Assembly: GCA_964534325.1 (NCBI GenBank) | Contig: CAZHOR010000007.1 | Span: forward strand, 1 to 64,000 | Source of the DNA: JdFR-22 sp964534325 | GTDB taxonomy: Archaea > Halobacteriota > Archaeoglobi > Archaeoglobales > Archaeoglobaceae | DNA length: 64,000 bases | Reading direction: 5' to 3' | Shown here: positions 27,581 to 36,160 of the stretch, one piece after another | How the letters are laid out: the number at the start of each line of letters is the position of its first letter | Numbering within the stretch: position 1 is the first letter of the stretch | Position numbers and translations under genes: made by a program | Notes under the pieces: generated by a model | Told to the model about the DNA's origin: nothing | The model's input: only the letters and a program-made list of their open reading frames with translations | Databases searched by the model: none

Positions 27581-28480
27581 TCAATTGAATTCCCATAATC
27601 GCTCAAATTCTTCTTTGCACTCCTCGTACCTCAAACTGCTGGCGTTCTTCGCCACCTCCACTTCGTCTTTAAGGTGTGGGCAGAGATGTTCGTCAGTGGG
27701 CAGCAATTCTTCCTTTTTTATCAAGGAGATATATATCAATCCCTGCGCCGCCATCAATTTGGCTTCATCATCCCCCAACTTCTCGTCCAGAATGTATTTT
27801 TCGGTCAACACGTTCCCCGGATTCTCTACCAGCTCAAGATCGCAGTCCCGGGCTGTTCTTTCCACCAGATCGACCGTGTCAACATTGCCAACCATGGTCC
27901 TCAAGAATTCGGGGAGGAGGAAATGCATCCTTCCAGCCTCCACCATGACATTACCATCCACTTTCTCTACAAATTTGGCTATGTGTCTGGCTCTCATGAG
28001 GTCCTTCGACCTGAACCTTTGAGCATCTGCCCTGGCAAAAAGGACCGTTCCTTTTACTATCTCATCAAAGTTCTGTTGGAGGAATTCCTGGTGGTACTTT
28101 AGCCAGGTGTAGGTAACCCTTTTCTCCACTTTCCTGACCACATCCATCTCTTTGCCATGCAGATCACCATCCCCGCCTCTCTCAATATCCCTGTATATCT
28201 GTTCCAAGTTCTGGGAGTAGGGGTCTATCTGCACTATCTCTAAACCCTCATTATACAGCCTTTTGAGCAATTGGAGGTAACTGCGGGTGAATACGGGAAA
28301 AGAGGTGTTGACATGGTCCATATACTCCTCTACACCGATTTCTTCCTCAAAGAACCTGTAAAGAGAATTGTTCTCCGGCTCCTCCAGGATAAATACCCGG
28401 TTTTTCCGGGCCTCTTCTTCCAGCTGTTCCAGTTCCTCTACCCGGTGCGAGGTCAAGGCTACCGTGATCTTCCTCACCAT
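27581..28480 (-). CDS. Unknown protein, possibly TraB/ChaN (Tiki)-like
   Basis: 299 residues from the ATG at 28480; GTG at 28492 is an alternative. It begins KITVALTSHRVEELEQLEEEARKN and has a conserved-looking central segment VMVEAGRMHFLLPEFLR. The order (His near the N-terminus, a long helical middle, then a GxxH strand) recalls the Tiki/TraB/ChaN superfamily of metal-dependent or haem-binding proteins, but I cannot confirm it. Cytosolic by sequence. 100 bases upstream of the DUF6125 gene and preceded closely by the DUF2892 gene. Confidence 0.45.
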   Translation of the reverse strand: MVRKITVALTSHRVEELEQLEEEARKNRVFILEEPENNSLYRFFEEEIGVEEYMDHVNTSFPVFTRSYLQLLKRLYNEGLEIVQIDPYSQNLEQIYRDIERGGDGDLHGKEMDVVRKVEKRVTYTWLKYHQEFLQQNFDEIVKGTVLFARADAQRFRSKDLMRARHIAKFVEKVDGNVMVEAGRMHFLLPEFLRTMVGNVDTVDLVERTARDCDLELVENPGNVLTEKYILDEKLGDDEAKLMAAQGLIYISLIKKEELLPTDEHLCPHLKDEVEVAKNASSLRYEECKEEFERLWEFN

Positions 28481-28504
28481 AAACCTGTTCACCTAAACCA
28501 TCTA

Positions 28505-28726
28505 TTATCTTTCAGCTTTTTTAGCCGTGCTGTACCCCATCACGTTGTAAAGCGTGCAGTGTCTGGTTATAGCCGTAAAAAGACCCACAAAGCCTACCAG
28601 CGCCGCCAGCCACTGCCACCCCGTAAAATAGTTCATTGACAAGCCGATCACGGCAACCAACCCTATAATGGCCCTAAAGTACAGGTCAAATCCGCCTACA
28701 TTCTGCTCAAGAAGTGCATCCAGCAT
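28505..28726 (-). CDS. DUF2892 small membrane protein
   Basis: 73 residues from the ATG at 28726 with GGAGGG upstream; a longer frame to 28789 lacks a site. The sequence MLDALLEQNVGGFDLYFRAIIGLV...TAITRHCTLYNVMGYST with two transmembrane helices and a C..YN..G motif is characteristic of DUF2892 (also found fused to rhodanese domains). Possibly involved in sulfur handling; function is not established. Confidence 0.75.
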   Translation of the reverse strand: MLDALLEQNVGGFDLYFRAIIGLVAVIGLSMNYFTGWQWLAALVGFVGLFTAITRHCTLYNVMGYSTAKKAER

Positions 28727-28826
28727 AAACTCCCTCCGATCTAATTGGATTTGGACCTGATAACATAAAAATTGTTGGAAGTTGAACAAAAAAGTTTCAG
28801 GATCAAGTGATTAAAATAGGGAATAG

Positions 28827-28967
28827 CTATTCTGCCTTAACCCTTTTCTTCAGTGCTGGCGGTCTAGGCTTCATGAGGATCCTGTTCCCGCATTTGGTGC
28901 ACTGGATCAGGTTCCTTTCCAGGTCTACATCGACCTCAGACCCGCAAACAAGGCAAATATAGCTCAT
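28827..28967 (-). CDS. rpoP: DNA-directed RNA polymerase subunit P (Rpc10/RpoP)
   Basis: 46 residues, MSYICLVCGSEVDVD... with a zinc ribbon formed by CLVC and CTKC and the C-terminal MKPRPPALKKRV. This is the small zinc-binding subunit that helps assemble the archaeal RNA polymerase core. It lies 19 bases after L37Ae, its usual position at the end of the archaeal exosome superoperon. Confidence 0.9.
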   Translation of the reverse strand: MSYICLVCGSEVDVDLERNLIQCTKCGNRILMKPRPPALKKRVKAE

Positions 28968-28986
28968 TTATCACACCTTTGGTTAA

Positions 28987-29250
28987 TCAGAGACTCTTTG
29001 TTTTTCTGGCGGACTGCTCTACGATCTTCATGGCTGGTGTTCGGGGTACGTATGTCCCGCCCGCAAACTTGTAGCCGCAGCTGTTGCAGGACCATATTCC
29101 CGTACCTGTGCGTTTGATGGTCTTCTTTCCGCATCTCTTACAGACGTATTTCCTTCGCTGTCGTTCTTCGACCTTATCGACTCCTCTTCTGGATCTAAGG
29201 CCGTATCTTACTCCGAATCTTCCAGAGGCTTTTACTTTCTTTTTTCCCAT
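28987..29250 (-). CDS. rpl37ae: Large ribosomal subunit protein eL43 (L37Ae)
   Basis: 87 residues, normal length. MGKKKVKASGRFGVRYG at the start and a zinc finger made by CKRC and CNSC (VCKRCGKKTIKRTGTGIWSC), ending TPAMKIVEQSARK. Binds 23S rRNA. It lies in the superoperon 36 bases after rrp42 and immediately before rpoP. Confidence 0.95.
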   Translation of the reverse strand: MGKKKVKASGRFGVRYGLRSRRGVDKVEERQRRKYVCKRCGKKTIKRTGTGIWSCNSCGYKFAGGTYVPRTPAMKIVEQSARKTKSL

Positions 29251-29287
29251 GGTTCATCCCCTTCTATGCAGTTTTTCGACGACGCTA

Positions 29288-30064
29288 TTAAACTTCTTCC
29301 AGCATCTCTCGGATTTCTTTGGCTTTTTTCAAGCTGGTCTCAATGAGTTCATAAAATTTTTCCTCACTGAGTGGATAACTGCCGCTCTTCTGTATGGAGA
29401 CCACATTGCCGTTCTGGTCTGATGTGATGGTAATAAGGTGATTTCCTACGCTTATTTCATCCCTGCTGGGGTCCACCAGGATGGTGTCGTTGGAGACCAG
29501 TGATGTAACGCTCACTGGCAGGTCCCGAACCGGTAGAGGATAATCTTCACCTAATTCGAAATTCTCTGCCGGAACCTTGGTGGTGAGAAGGGCTGCGATA
29601 GCCGCTACAGCAGCAGCGTCCATCAGATTTCCGTCATCGTCGATGGCGTGTATGTCCACGAAGACCATCCACACCTTGTTCTCTTCGATGAACAGGCCGT
29701 CCAGGTCGATGCAGTCGCTCTCTCTAATACCTCTATCCACAACCCTGGCCAACTCGATGGAATTCTCATCGGGGGGGCCGGGTTCAAAGGTTGGAGATGC
29801 CAGAGGAACTAATTCGGCATTGGTGATTATGACACCTTTCTCCGGTCTGTCGGGGAACGGCTCACCGGGCTGCATCTTGACCCCAATGATCACTTGAGTG
29901 TTACCCAGTTTGACCTGAGCAGAGCCTTCAGCCTTAGAGATTATTCCGGTTTCAATTTCAATATTTCTGTATTCGTCTATCTTTCTTCCATCGACTCTTT
30001 CTTTCTCCTTTAATTTCATCAAAATGTAATCTCTTTTAATATCTGAAAGAATATCCTCGCCCAT
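29288..30064 (-). CDS. rrp42: Archaeal exosome subunit Rrp42
   Basis: 258 residues, RNase PH fold. The non-catalytic partner of Rrp41 in the hexameric ring that degrades or tails RNA 3' ends; it shapes the RNA-binding path. Visible segments: DGRKIDEYRNIEIETG, AQVKLGNTQVIIGVKMQPGEPFPDRP, EFGPPDE-like FEPGPPDENSIELARVVDRGIRES. The ATG overlaps the rrp41 stop by one base (TAATG). Confidence 0.95.
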   Translation of the reverse strand: MGEDILSDIKRDYILMKLKEKERVDGRKIDEYRNIEIETGIISKAEGSAQVKLGNTQVIIGVKMQPGEPFPDRPEKGVIITNAELVPLASPTFEPGPPDENSIELARVVDRGIRESDCIDLDGLFIEENKVWMVFVDIHAIDDDGNLMDAAAVAAIAALLTTKVPAENFELGEDYPLPVRDLPVSVTSLVSNDTILVDPSRDEISVGNHLITITSDQNGNVVSIQKSGSYPLSEEKFYELIETSLKKAKEIREMLEEV

Positions 30065-30810
30065 TATTCCTCCACCTCCTCGTCATCAGTAGAGTATTTT
30101 CGAAGTATGGCTTCTCTCTGAAGGTTGTATATCTCCAGAGCTCCTTTCTTGGCCAGCTCAACTCCCTGCTTGATCTCATCGTATGTCATTTTACCATCCA
30201 TTTGGACTAAACCAATGGATCTGATCTCTCCATCTCTTATGACGAATGCCAGGGGTACATCGGCTTCTCCCTCGTTATCTTCATCTTTAAAGAGGTCGAG
30301 GGCGATCTTGCCGTCTATTTTCCCTATAGCTATCGAAGAGATCATTCCTTTCATGGCTATCCCGGCATCCACCAATGCGACAGTAGCCGCATTTATGCAA
30401 GCCGTCCTTGTTCCGGCGTCAGCCTGTAGAACTTCCACAAACACGTCTATCCCTGACTTAGGATAGAATTCCTTCATGACAACCAGATCAAATGCTTCCC
30501 GGCTGACTTTGGATATTTCCAGGCTCCTTCTATCTGGTCCGGGTCTCTTCCTTTCGTCCACGCTGAAAGGAGCCATACTATATCTGTATCTTATTATAGC
30601 CCGGCTGGGGTCCTGCATGTGTCTTGGGAACACTTCTCTGGGACCGTAAACCGCTGCAACTATTTTATTGTTACCCATTTCAAGATAACAGGAACCGTCA
30701 GCTCTCTTGAGATTTCCAGACTCGATCTTTATCGGTCTGAGCTCATCGAGTTCTCTGCCATCCAGTCTTTTACCATCAATTAAAAGTTGTTTTTCTCCAT
30801 TATCCGTCAT
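30064..30810 (-). CDS. rrp41: Archaeal exosome catalytic subunit Rrp41
   Basis: 248 residues, RNase PH fold, the phosphorolytic subunit of the exosome. Features: DGRELDELRPIKIESG, YGPREVFPRHM, FSVDERKRPGPDRRS (RNA- and phosphate-contacting arginines) and the catalytic region KDEDNEGEADVPLAF with the active-site Asp of EAD. The ATG overlaps the rrp4 stop (ATGA), so translation of the ring subunits is coupled. Confidence 0.95.
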   Translation of the reverse strand: MTDNGEKQLLIDGKRLDGRELDELRPIKIESGNLKRADGSCYLEMGNNKIVAAVYGPREVFPRHMQDPSRAIIRYRYSMAPFSVDERKRPGPDRRSLEISKVSREAFDLVVMKEFYPKSGIDVFVEVLQADAGTRTACINAATVALVDAGIAMKGMISSIAIGKIDGKIALDLFKDEDNEGEADVPLAFVIRDGEIRSIGLVQMDGKMTYDEIKQGVELAKKGALEIYNLQREAILRKYSTDDEEVEE

Positions 30811-31475
30811 TCTTCTTCCCCTCTTCTACTTTTTATGAGCTCGATAATTCTATCAGTAAGACCTTCAGTGTGAGCTTCTTCTTCTATCATATATATTGCC
30901 TTTTCAGCATCAGCAATTTTCCTTGCATCCCCGCTCAGCCAGATGAGGCCGTTCTGACCCACAAGTATCTGGATACCCAGCTCCGACTTGAGGGTCTTTA
31001 TCATGCTCCCCTTCTTTCCAATGACTCTGGGGACTCTGGCGGGGTTTATAGCTACAATCCTTCCAAATCTTACCGATCTGCACACCTTTTCTCTCATGGT
31101 CAAGGTGATGCTCAACCTGGGGTCGATATTGAGGACTTTGGCGACAATGGAGTCTCCAATATCCAGCACGTCCTCGACTTTCTTCGCCGGCTTGTAATCA
31201 GGGTTCTCCGAAAGAGGGAGAAAAGCAGGATAGTGAGAGTAAATATCCACGTTCCACCCACTTGAAGAAACCTCTCTTACAACACCTATAACTATGTCGC
31301 CCACTGAAGGCATGTATTTGCCTTTTAATGGGATTACTCTTACTCCTGTATCGTTCTTATCGAATAAACCCATTATTCTGGCATAAACCTTACCACTATC
31401 AACATAAGTTCCATAACCTGCTGCTTTGGGATTTGGTGCCAGCAGATCTCCTGGCAGTACTATTTTCCGGGTCAT
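30807..31475 (-). CDS. rrp4: Exosome RNA-binding cap subunit Rrp4
   Basis: 222 residues from the ATG at 31475, which shares one base with the SBDS stop (TGATG); a TTG one codon earlier is less likely. N-terminal domain (KIVLPGDLLAPNPKAAGYGTY), S1 domain (about 60-135, VGDIVIGVVREVSSSGWNVDI) and KH domain (GRIVAINPARVPRVIGKKGS, with the GKKG-type loop). It caps the Rrp41-Rrp42 ring and recruits RNA. Confidence 0.95.
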   Translation of the reverse strand: MTRKIVLPGDLLAPNPKAAGYGTYVDSGKVYARIMGLFDKNDTGVRVIPLKGKYMPSVGDIVIGVVREVSSSGWNVDIYSHYPAFLPLSENPDYKPAKKVEDVLDIGDSIVAKVLNIDPRLSITLTMREKVCRSVRFGRIVAINPARVPRVIGKKGSMIKTLKSELGIQILVGQNGLIWLSGDARKIADAEKAIYMIEEEAHTEGLTDRIIELIKSRRGEEE

Positions 31476-32179
31476 CAATAAATCCTCCTCAGTGTTTTTG
31501 TTTCTGCTTCGCCTTTAGTCACTCTTCCCAACAAATCCATAAGATCTGTCTGCAGTCCAGAAGGGATCCTCAACACGCATATCCAGCTTCCATCCTGTTG
31601 CCATTCTTCCTGAGTGATATTTCCAAAAGAGTGAATGGCTTGGTTGGCTCTACCTGCATATTCGGGAGGTACCTTGACTGCAACCTCCAATTCCTCGAAC
31701 CTTAGGGGTATGATGGGTTTGATCTTTTTGACGATCTCTCTGGCCTGAACTTCAGCAGATTTAAAGATGTCAATGTGAACTTTGGCTTCATCCATCGCTC
31801 GCCTAATCCTGTCATGTGGGTGAGGAGTGCCTGATTTGGGATCGACAGTGTTCTTGCTGATGAAGTCAACGATCCTCCTCTCTTTCTGCTGCTGCATTTC
31901 TTTTCGCTGCTCAGCAGTTATCTGAACCTCACCCTCCTCGATTATTCTGGCAATAATTTTTTGAATGTCGCTTTCCCCAAATGCTTTCTCCAGGTCTTCA
32001 ATAGATGCTCTATCGCCCTTACTTGCGTCTTTAAACACTTCTTCAGCAGCCAGTAAATTCTCGAAGTCCACTTCCTTGCCTTCTTTGAGATCCCTGGCTA
32101 AGTACGGGTCTACAAGTACCTCAAAATTCTCTCCATGTCTTTTGAGTTTGGCTACAACCGCATTATCCAGGGATACCAT
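31475..32179 (-). CDS. sbds: Ribosome maturation protein SBDS
   Basis: 234 residues, typical archaeal length with the three SBDS domains: the N-terminal FYSH-like domain (VVAKLKRHGENFEVLVDP; DIQKIIARIIEEGEVQIT), the central helical domain (IPLRFEELEVAVKVPPEYAG) and the ferredoxin-like C-terminal domain. It promotes release of aIF6 and maturation of the large subunit. Standard location next to rrp4. Confidence 0.95.
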   Translation of the reverse strand: MVSLDNAVVAKLKRHGENFEVLVDPYLARDLKEGKEVDFENLLAAEEVFKDASKGDRASIEDLEKAFGESDIQKIIARIIEEGEVQITAEQRKEMQQQKERRIVDFISKNTVDPKSGTPHPHDRIRRAMDEAKVHIDIFKSAEVQAREIVKKIKPIIPLRFEELEVAVKVPPEYAGRANQAIHSFGNITQEEWQQDGSWICVLRIPSGLQTDLMDLLGRVTKGEAETKTLRRIY

Positions 32180-32218
32180 CTAACTACACCAAATGATTAT
32201 TTACGTGCTTTACGTGCT

Positions 32219-32959
32219 TTATTTACCCAGCTCTTTCTTTAGTTCTTCGTTGGCCTGCTCAACGTATGGTTTAGATTCTTCAATGGTCAGCTCCTGGAAC
32301 TTCTTATCTTCCATCTTTACCATGCCTATCTCCACCGTCTCTGGAGTGAGCTCTCCCTCTATCGCCTTTCCGAGAGCGATCAAGGACATCTTAATTGCGT
32401 CATCCAGAGCCATATCTTCTTTGTAGTGGTTCTCCAGATGCTCCAAAACCACGGTCCTTCCTGCTCCCGTGGCAGTAGCCTTATACTCCAGGAGAGCTCC
32501 ACTGGGGTCGGTTTCATAGAGATGAGATTTATCATCAATTCCTGCTACCAGCAGGGAAACTCCAAAAGGCCTTACACCCCCAAACTGGGTGAACTGCTGC
32601 TTAAAATCACATATCTTCTTGGCCAATTCCTTCACTGATATGGATTCATCATAAGTCAACCAATTTATCTGGGATTCAATTCGAGCCCTATCGACCAGAG
32701 CACGAGCATCAGCAACAAGACCGGATGTGGCAGCGCAGACATGCTCATCTATTTTGAATATCTTTTCAATGGCATCTGCTTCCAGTAACCTGCTGGCTAC
32801 TCTTCTATCAGCGATCAAAACTACTCCATCCGTTGTTTTAACACCGATAGCTGTTGCACCTCTCTTAACAGCCTCTCTAGCGTATTCGACCTGAAATAAT
32901 CTGCCATCCGGACTGAATACCGTAATAGCTCTATCATAACCCATTTGCGGCATCTGCAT
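32219..32959 (-). CDS. psmA: Proteasome alpha subunit
   Basis: 246 residues. N-terminal gate and H0 helix sequence GYDRAITVFSPDGRLFQVEYAREAVKRG is diagnostic for alpha subunits. It forms the outer rings of the 20S proteasome, with no catalytic Thr. AGGTGT precedes the ATG at 32959; an ATG two codons later is also possible. The C-terminus is the usual Glu/Lys-rich helix. The start overlaps the end of pop5 by 26 bases. Confidence 0.95.
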   Translation of the reverse strand: MQMPQMGYDRAITVFSPDGRLFQVEYAREAVKRGATAIGVKTTDGVVLIADRRVASRLLEADAIEKIFKIDEHVCAATSGLVADARALVDRARIESQINWLTYDESISVKELAKKICDFKQQFTQFGGVRPFGVSLLVAGIDDKSHLYETDPSGALLEYKATATGAGRTVVLEHLENHYKEDMALDDAIKMSLIALGKAIEGELTPETVEIGMVKMEDKKFQELTIEESKPYVEQANEELKKELGK

Positions 32960-33338
32960 TCTTTACACCTCCAATATACTTACTTTTACACTTTTTAATC
33001 GTTCCACTTACTCCCAAGATTACAGGGATTACATTCACTCCACTCACTCTTGCGGTTAAGGTTAATGCTACTTTAATCTTATCAACCGCGTGGTTGTAAC
33101 ACCGGAGGATTCCATATCCCTCATTAAATTCTTCCAGCCACATGCCGGAACCAGAGCTATAGTAATCCCCGAACAGAGATATCAGGTTGTTCCATACGGC
33201 CAATGCCAAATCTCTTGTTTCAATTTCAGTCTTTTGGGAATCGGAGCTATTTTCAGGCTCCGAAATATCATGATTAAAGATGAGTCTGAAAGCAATATAT
33301 CTTTTTCTCTCCCTCAGTACCGGGGGTAAACCTTTCAT
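32934..33338 (-). CDS. rnp2: RNase P protein component 2 (Pop5)
   Basis: 134 residues from the ATG at 33338 (MKGLPPVLRERKRYIAFRL), preceded by GAGGG; ATG at 33344 and TTG at 33377 are alternatives. The opening LPPVLRERKRYIAF is the family signature. Pop5 pairs with Rpp30 to activate the catalytic RNA of RNase P for tRNA 5' processing, and Rpp30 is indeed the adjacent upstream gene. The C-terminus (YIGGVKNADAANGL) is slightly extended into psmA. Confidence 0.9.
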   Translation of the reverse strand: MKGLPPVLRERKRYIAFRLIFNHDISEPENSSDSQKTEIETRDLALAVWNNLISLFGDYYSSGSGMWLEEFNEGYGILRCYNHAVDKIKVALTLTARVSGVNVIPVILGVSGTIKKCKSKYIGGVKNADAANGL

Positions 33339-33363
33339 CAGCATCCCTCGAACATACGCTTTT

Positions 33364-33987
33364 TCAGTCCTCCGCAATTATCTCCAGTCCTTCTGCAATG
33401 TAATCCGGGTCAGTGAATCTTCTCATGAGGTTCTTCATATAATATTGTTCTTTTGCTTGGTCAGCCCCCAAGAAAGAGAAGAGCTCATAAATCTGTCTTT
33501 TACTGCGGAGCTCATACCATTTATTCGCTCCCGAAGTCAACACGAAAGGAACACCAAATTTTTTTATCAGTTTTATGGTCTGGATTGTCTCCTCAAATAT
33601 TTTGGTCCTCTTCAATCCCCAGCTGTTCAAGAACTTGGAGATCGCCAGCTCGATCACAACATCTTTTTCGGCAGCCAGTTTCAGGGTAGCATAATCAATT
33701 CGCCTATCAGGAAAATCAAGGAGTGCGTCAACCTTTTTACGCATTACCGCCTCCTTATTGACCTTGATATTGCCGCTCATCACCCCCACCAGCCAGTTAT
33801 TCCTGGCCTTTTTCAGACCGGATAATAGTTGCCCCACTTCATCACATTTCAACAGATAGCCTTCAGTTCCCACAGAATCCCCTGATCTATCCGTTATCCC
33901 CGGTTTTTCGGTGAATACCACGAAATTTTCGATCCCCAATAGATTCCCTATTTCAGGGGGGTCGAGTCTCACAAAATCCACATTCAT
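33364..33987 (-). CDS. rnp3: RNase P protein component 3 (Rpp30)
   Basis: 207 residues with the TIM-barrel-like PHP-type pattern of Rpp30: RRIDYATLKLAAEKDVVIELAIS, VPFVLTSGANKWYELRSKRQI, and the C-terminal FLGADQAKEQYYMKNL..RF. Partner of Pop5. Its ATG overlaps the stop of the RNA-binding protein gene (ATGA). Confidence 0.9.
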   Translation of the reverse strand: MNVDFVRLDPPEIGNLLGIENFVVFTEKPGITDRSGDSVGTEGYLLKCDEVGQLLSGLKKARNNWLVGVMSGNIKVNKEAVMRKKVDALLDFPDRRIDYATLKLAAEKDVVIELAISKFLNSWGLKRTKIFEETIQTIKLIKKFGVPFVLTSGANKWYELRSKRQIYELFSFLGADQAKEQYYMKNLMRRFTDPDYIAEGLEIIAED

Positions 33988-34415
33988 GTCTGGGACAGCA
34001 ATTCTTCCAGGGTTTTTAGGGCTTTCTCTCTTTTGGCGGGGTAGGAGACTATTTTTGCCTTCAGTTTGACATTATCTCCTCCTTCTGTGATCTCAAGAAC
34101 TCCTTGATATGCCTGTTGTTTGGATAGTCTGAGGTGGAAGACGTTGTTTTCGTCCAGCTTTTCTTCAATGGTGTTCAATAAAGCGTTCTTCTGCTCTCCC
34201 AGCCTTTCCATCAAAAAACCCCACAATTCTTTTACTTCTTTTTTTTTGGTCGCTTCAGTCTTCAAGAGCTGCATGGGGTTTCCGTAGTGTCCCTGAACTT
34301 CCATTATTTCGACCTGGGGTTCAAAAGGGAATATATTCTTGAAAGCCTGTAATACTTTTTCCTCACTCTCGGTAGAATAAACTACTGCGGAAGCAGTTAT
34401 TCTCTCTACATTCAT
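33984..34415 (-). CDS. COG1325-type RNA-binding protein (PF01877)
   Basis: 143 residues. Pattern ERITASAVVYSTESEEKVLQAF, LLKTEATKKKEVKELW and FHLRLSKQQAYQGVLEI matches the archaeal RNA-binding family always found between L15e and Rpp30, sometimes described as exosome-associated. The precise role is not known. Overlaps rnp3 by 4 bases. Confidence 0.85.
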   Translation of the reverse strand: MNVERITASAVVYSTESEEKVLQAFKNIFPFEPQVEIMEVQGHYGNPMQLLKTEATKKKEVKELWGFLMERLGEQKNALLNTIEEKLDENNVFHLRLSKQQAYQGVLEITEGGDNVKLKAKIVSYPAKREKALKTLEELLSQT

Positions 34416-34430
34416 AAAATGAAAAAAGGT

Positions 34431-35006
34431 TTATGAGCGGAAGTTAGACCTGACGCTGGGCCTAACCTTTTCAGCGCCCTTTCCTCTGGCTCTCAGTCCT
34501 CTGGATTTCCTTCCTGAAGATGTCAATCCTCTATGTACTCTGCCTTTTTTCTGAACGAGGTTGGCCATCTGACCGTCTGTCTTTACAGACGGGTGATCCC
34601 TATCGACCAAGATGACCTCAAACCACTTGTGCTTGCCGTCTTCTCCCACGGGATAAGAGTTGAGGACTTCCATGTTGGGATACTTTTTGGATGCTCTTTC
34701 TTCTGCTATAAGCTGATGATTTTTCTTCGATGTTTTTCTATTGACGTGCATCCCTCTGGTTTTTCTTCCTTTGTTGGGTCTAGTTGCCTTCCTTCCGCCT
34801 CTACCGACCCTGGATCTGACCACAATTATGCCTTTCTTTGCTTTATAACCCATTGCTCTCGCTCTATCCAGTCTGGTGGGTCTCTCAACTCTTACAACTG
34901 AGGGTTCGTCCCTCCACTGCTGGAGCCTTTCCCACATCAATGATTTCACATAACTTTCGTCAGGATTCTTCCACGCATCTCTGATGTAAGCATACGATGA
35001 TTTCAT
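34431..35006 (-). CDS. rpl15e: Large ribosomal subunit protein eL15 (L15e)
   Basis: 191 residues from the ATG at 35006 (MKSSYAYIRDAWKNPDESY) with GGTGA 6 bases upstream; the frame extends to 35081 but those residues do not belong to the family. Signature RARAMGYKAKKGIIVVRSRV and RGGRKATRPNKGRK. First gene of the superoperon. The basic C-terminus is normal. Confidence 0.95.
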   Translation of the reverse strand: MKSSYAYIRDAWKNPDESYVKSLMWERLQQWRDEPSVVRVERPTRLDRARAMGYKAKKGIIVVRSRVGRGGRKATRPNKGRKTRGMHVNRKTSKKNHQLIAEERASKKYPNMEVLNSYPVGEDGKHKWFEVILVDRDHPSVKTDGQMANLVQKKGRVHRGLTSSGRKSRGLRARGKGAEKVRPSVRSNFRS

Positions 35007-35093
35007 ACTTTCACCTTCCAGTACAAACCAATCAAACTGATCGTATCTCCATGTTTGACTGTAAATTGGTACATGAAGCACATTCTTAGGGGG

Positions 35094-35106
35094 TTAATAA
35101 ATATAT
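35094..35106. promoter_or_regulatory. Shared divergent TATA region
   Basis: TTAATAAATATATCG reads as a TATA box on either strand. On the minus strand it is about 90 bases upstream of the L15e start; on the plus strand about 55 bases upstream of the MBL hydrolase start. It is the only AT-rich TATA candidate in the 153-base divergent gap. Confidence 0.45.
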
Positions 35107-35159
35107 CGCACCCATATACTGAGAATAAAGCTTTTTGCAGTAACGGATAATGGAGAGTT

Positions 35160-35957
35160 ATGGAGGTTTACATCCTTTCGGATAACAAGGTAGTGGAGAA
35201 TAGACCCCCAAACCTGCTGGGGGAGTGGGGTTTTGCCGCTCTGGTAGGAACCGAAAAAGAGGTTATTTTGTTCGATACAGGCAAAAGAGTGATCAGCCAT
35301 AACGCTCAGCAGATGAGAGCTCCTTTAAATGAGGCAGGTAAAGTGGTTATCAGTCACGGACACTATGACCATACCACAGGGATGACAGACGTGCTCAGGA
35401 TTTTGGATGCAGAAGTTTATCTTCATCCTGATGCCTGGCTTCCCCGATACTTAAAAGACGAGTACATCGGCATGCCCTACAGGAAAGAAGAGATCGAGTC
35501 GCTTGCCGGTATTGTGGAGCATGAAGGCCCTGTTGAAGTAAGTAAAAACGTGTGGGCTTTGGGGGAAATACCTCGAAAGCACAAGGGAGGTAAATTGGAC
35601 AGCCACATAATAAAGAATGGAGAGAAGGTGAAAGATGAAATACTGGATGACCAGGCCCTGGCCGTAAAGACGAGAGGTGGTGTTGTGCTTCTACTGGGAT
35701 GCTGTCATGCTGGCCTGAAGAACACAGTGGAGTATGCCGAAGAGGTCGCTGGAGAAGAGGTCAGGTACATCGTAGGCGGTACCCACCTCATCAGTGAGAA
35801 GAGTGAAGAGATCAGAGAGCTGGGTAAATGGCTTGACACCAAACTGGATTTTATCGCTCCCTGCCACTGCACGGGTTTCAGAGCTGAGGCCATCCTCGCC
35901 TCCATCCTGGGTGAAAAGTTTAAGACAATAGGCGCTGGGTCAGTTCTAAGCTTTTAG
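35160..35957 (+). CDS. MBL-fold metallo-hydrolase (COG1237 type)
   Basis: 265 residues; GGAGAG just upstream of the ATG. Metal-binding motif HGHYDH in KVVISHGHYDHTTGM, later ligands in LLGCCHAGLKNTVEY and CHCTGF, and the N-terminal GFAALVG...VILFDTG. COG1237 proteins are metallo-hydrolases or synthases, one member being implicated in methanopterin biosynthesis, but the motif set alone does not fix the substrate. Divergent from the ribosomal superoperon. Confidence 0.85.
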   Translation: MEVYILSDNKVVENRPPNLLGEWGFAALVGTEKEVILFDTGKRVISHNAQQMRAPLNEAGKVVISHGHYDHTTGMTDVLRILDAEVYLHPDAWLPRYLKDEYIGMPYRKEEIESLAGIVEHEGPVEVSKNVWALGEIPRKHKGGKLDSHIIKNGEKVKDEILDDQALAVKTRGGVVLLLGCCHAGLKNTVEYAEEVAGEEVRYIVGGTHLISEKSEEIRELGKWLDTKLDFIAPCHCTGFRAEAILASILGEKFKTIGAGSVLSF

Positions 35958-36080
35958 AGATAACTACCTCAAATCAAGGATCAAGAAAAGAGCCTGTTCC
36001 CCCAGCATGATCTACCAGTGATCAGAGATCGTTGATACATGTTCCGAGTAGTATAATAGGGTAGAGGGAAATAAGAGGGC

Positions 36081-36160
36081 TATATGGTTCTGATTCCCCC
36101 CTTTAAAATTGGCCCACCGGGGTTAACGGTGGGCTGCCGGTTGGAGGGGTGTGTGTAATT
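36081..36160. other. GC-rich hairpin in AT-rich gap, candidate non-coding RNA
   Basis: A perfect 8-bp stem GCCCACCG (36112-36119) / CGGTGGGC (36127-36134) with a 7-base loop sits in a GC-rich patch. CCCCCC (36096-36101) and GGAGGGG (36143-36149) could form an outer stem. The remaining 35958-36398 gap contains no convincing gene; it also has a second imperfect hairpin with arms CAGGATTTA (36248-36256) and TAAATCCTG (36284-36292) and a short broken reading frame between them. Confidence 0.35.
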
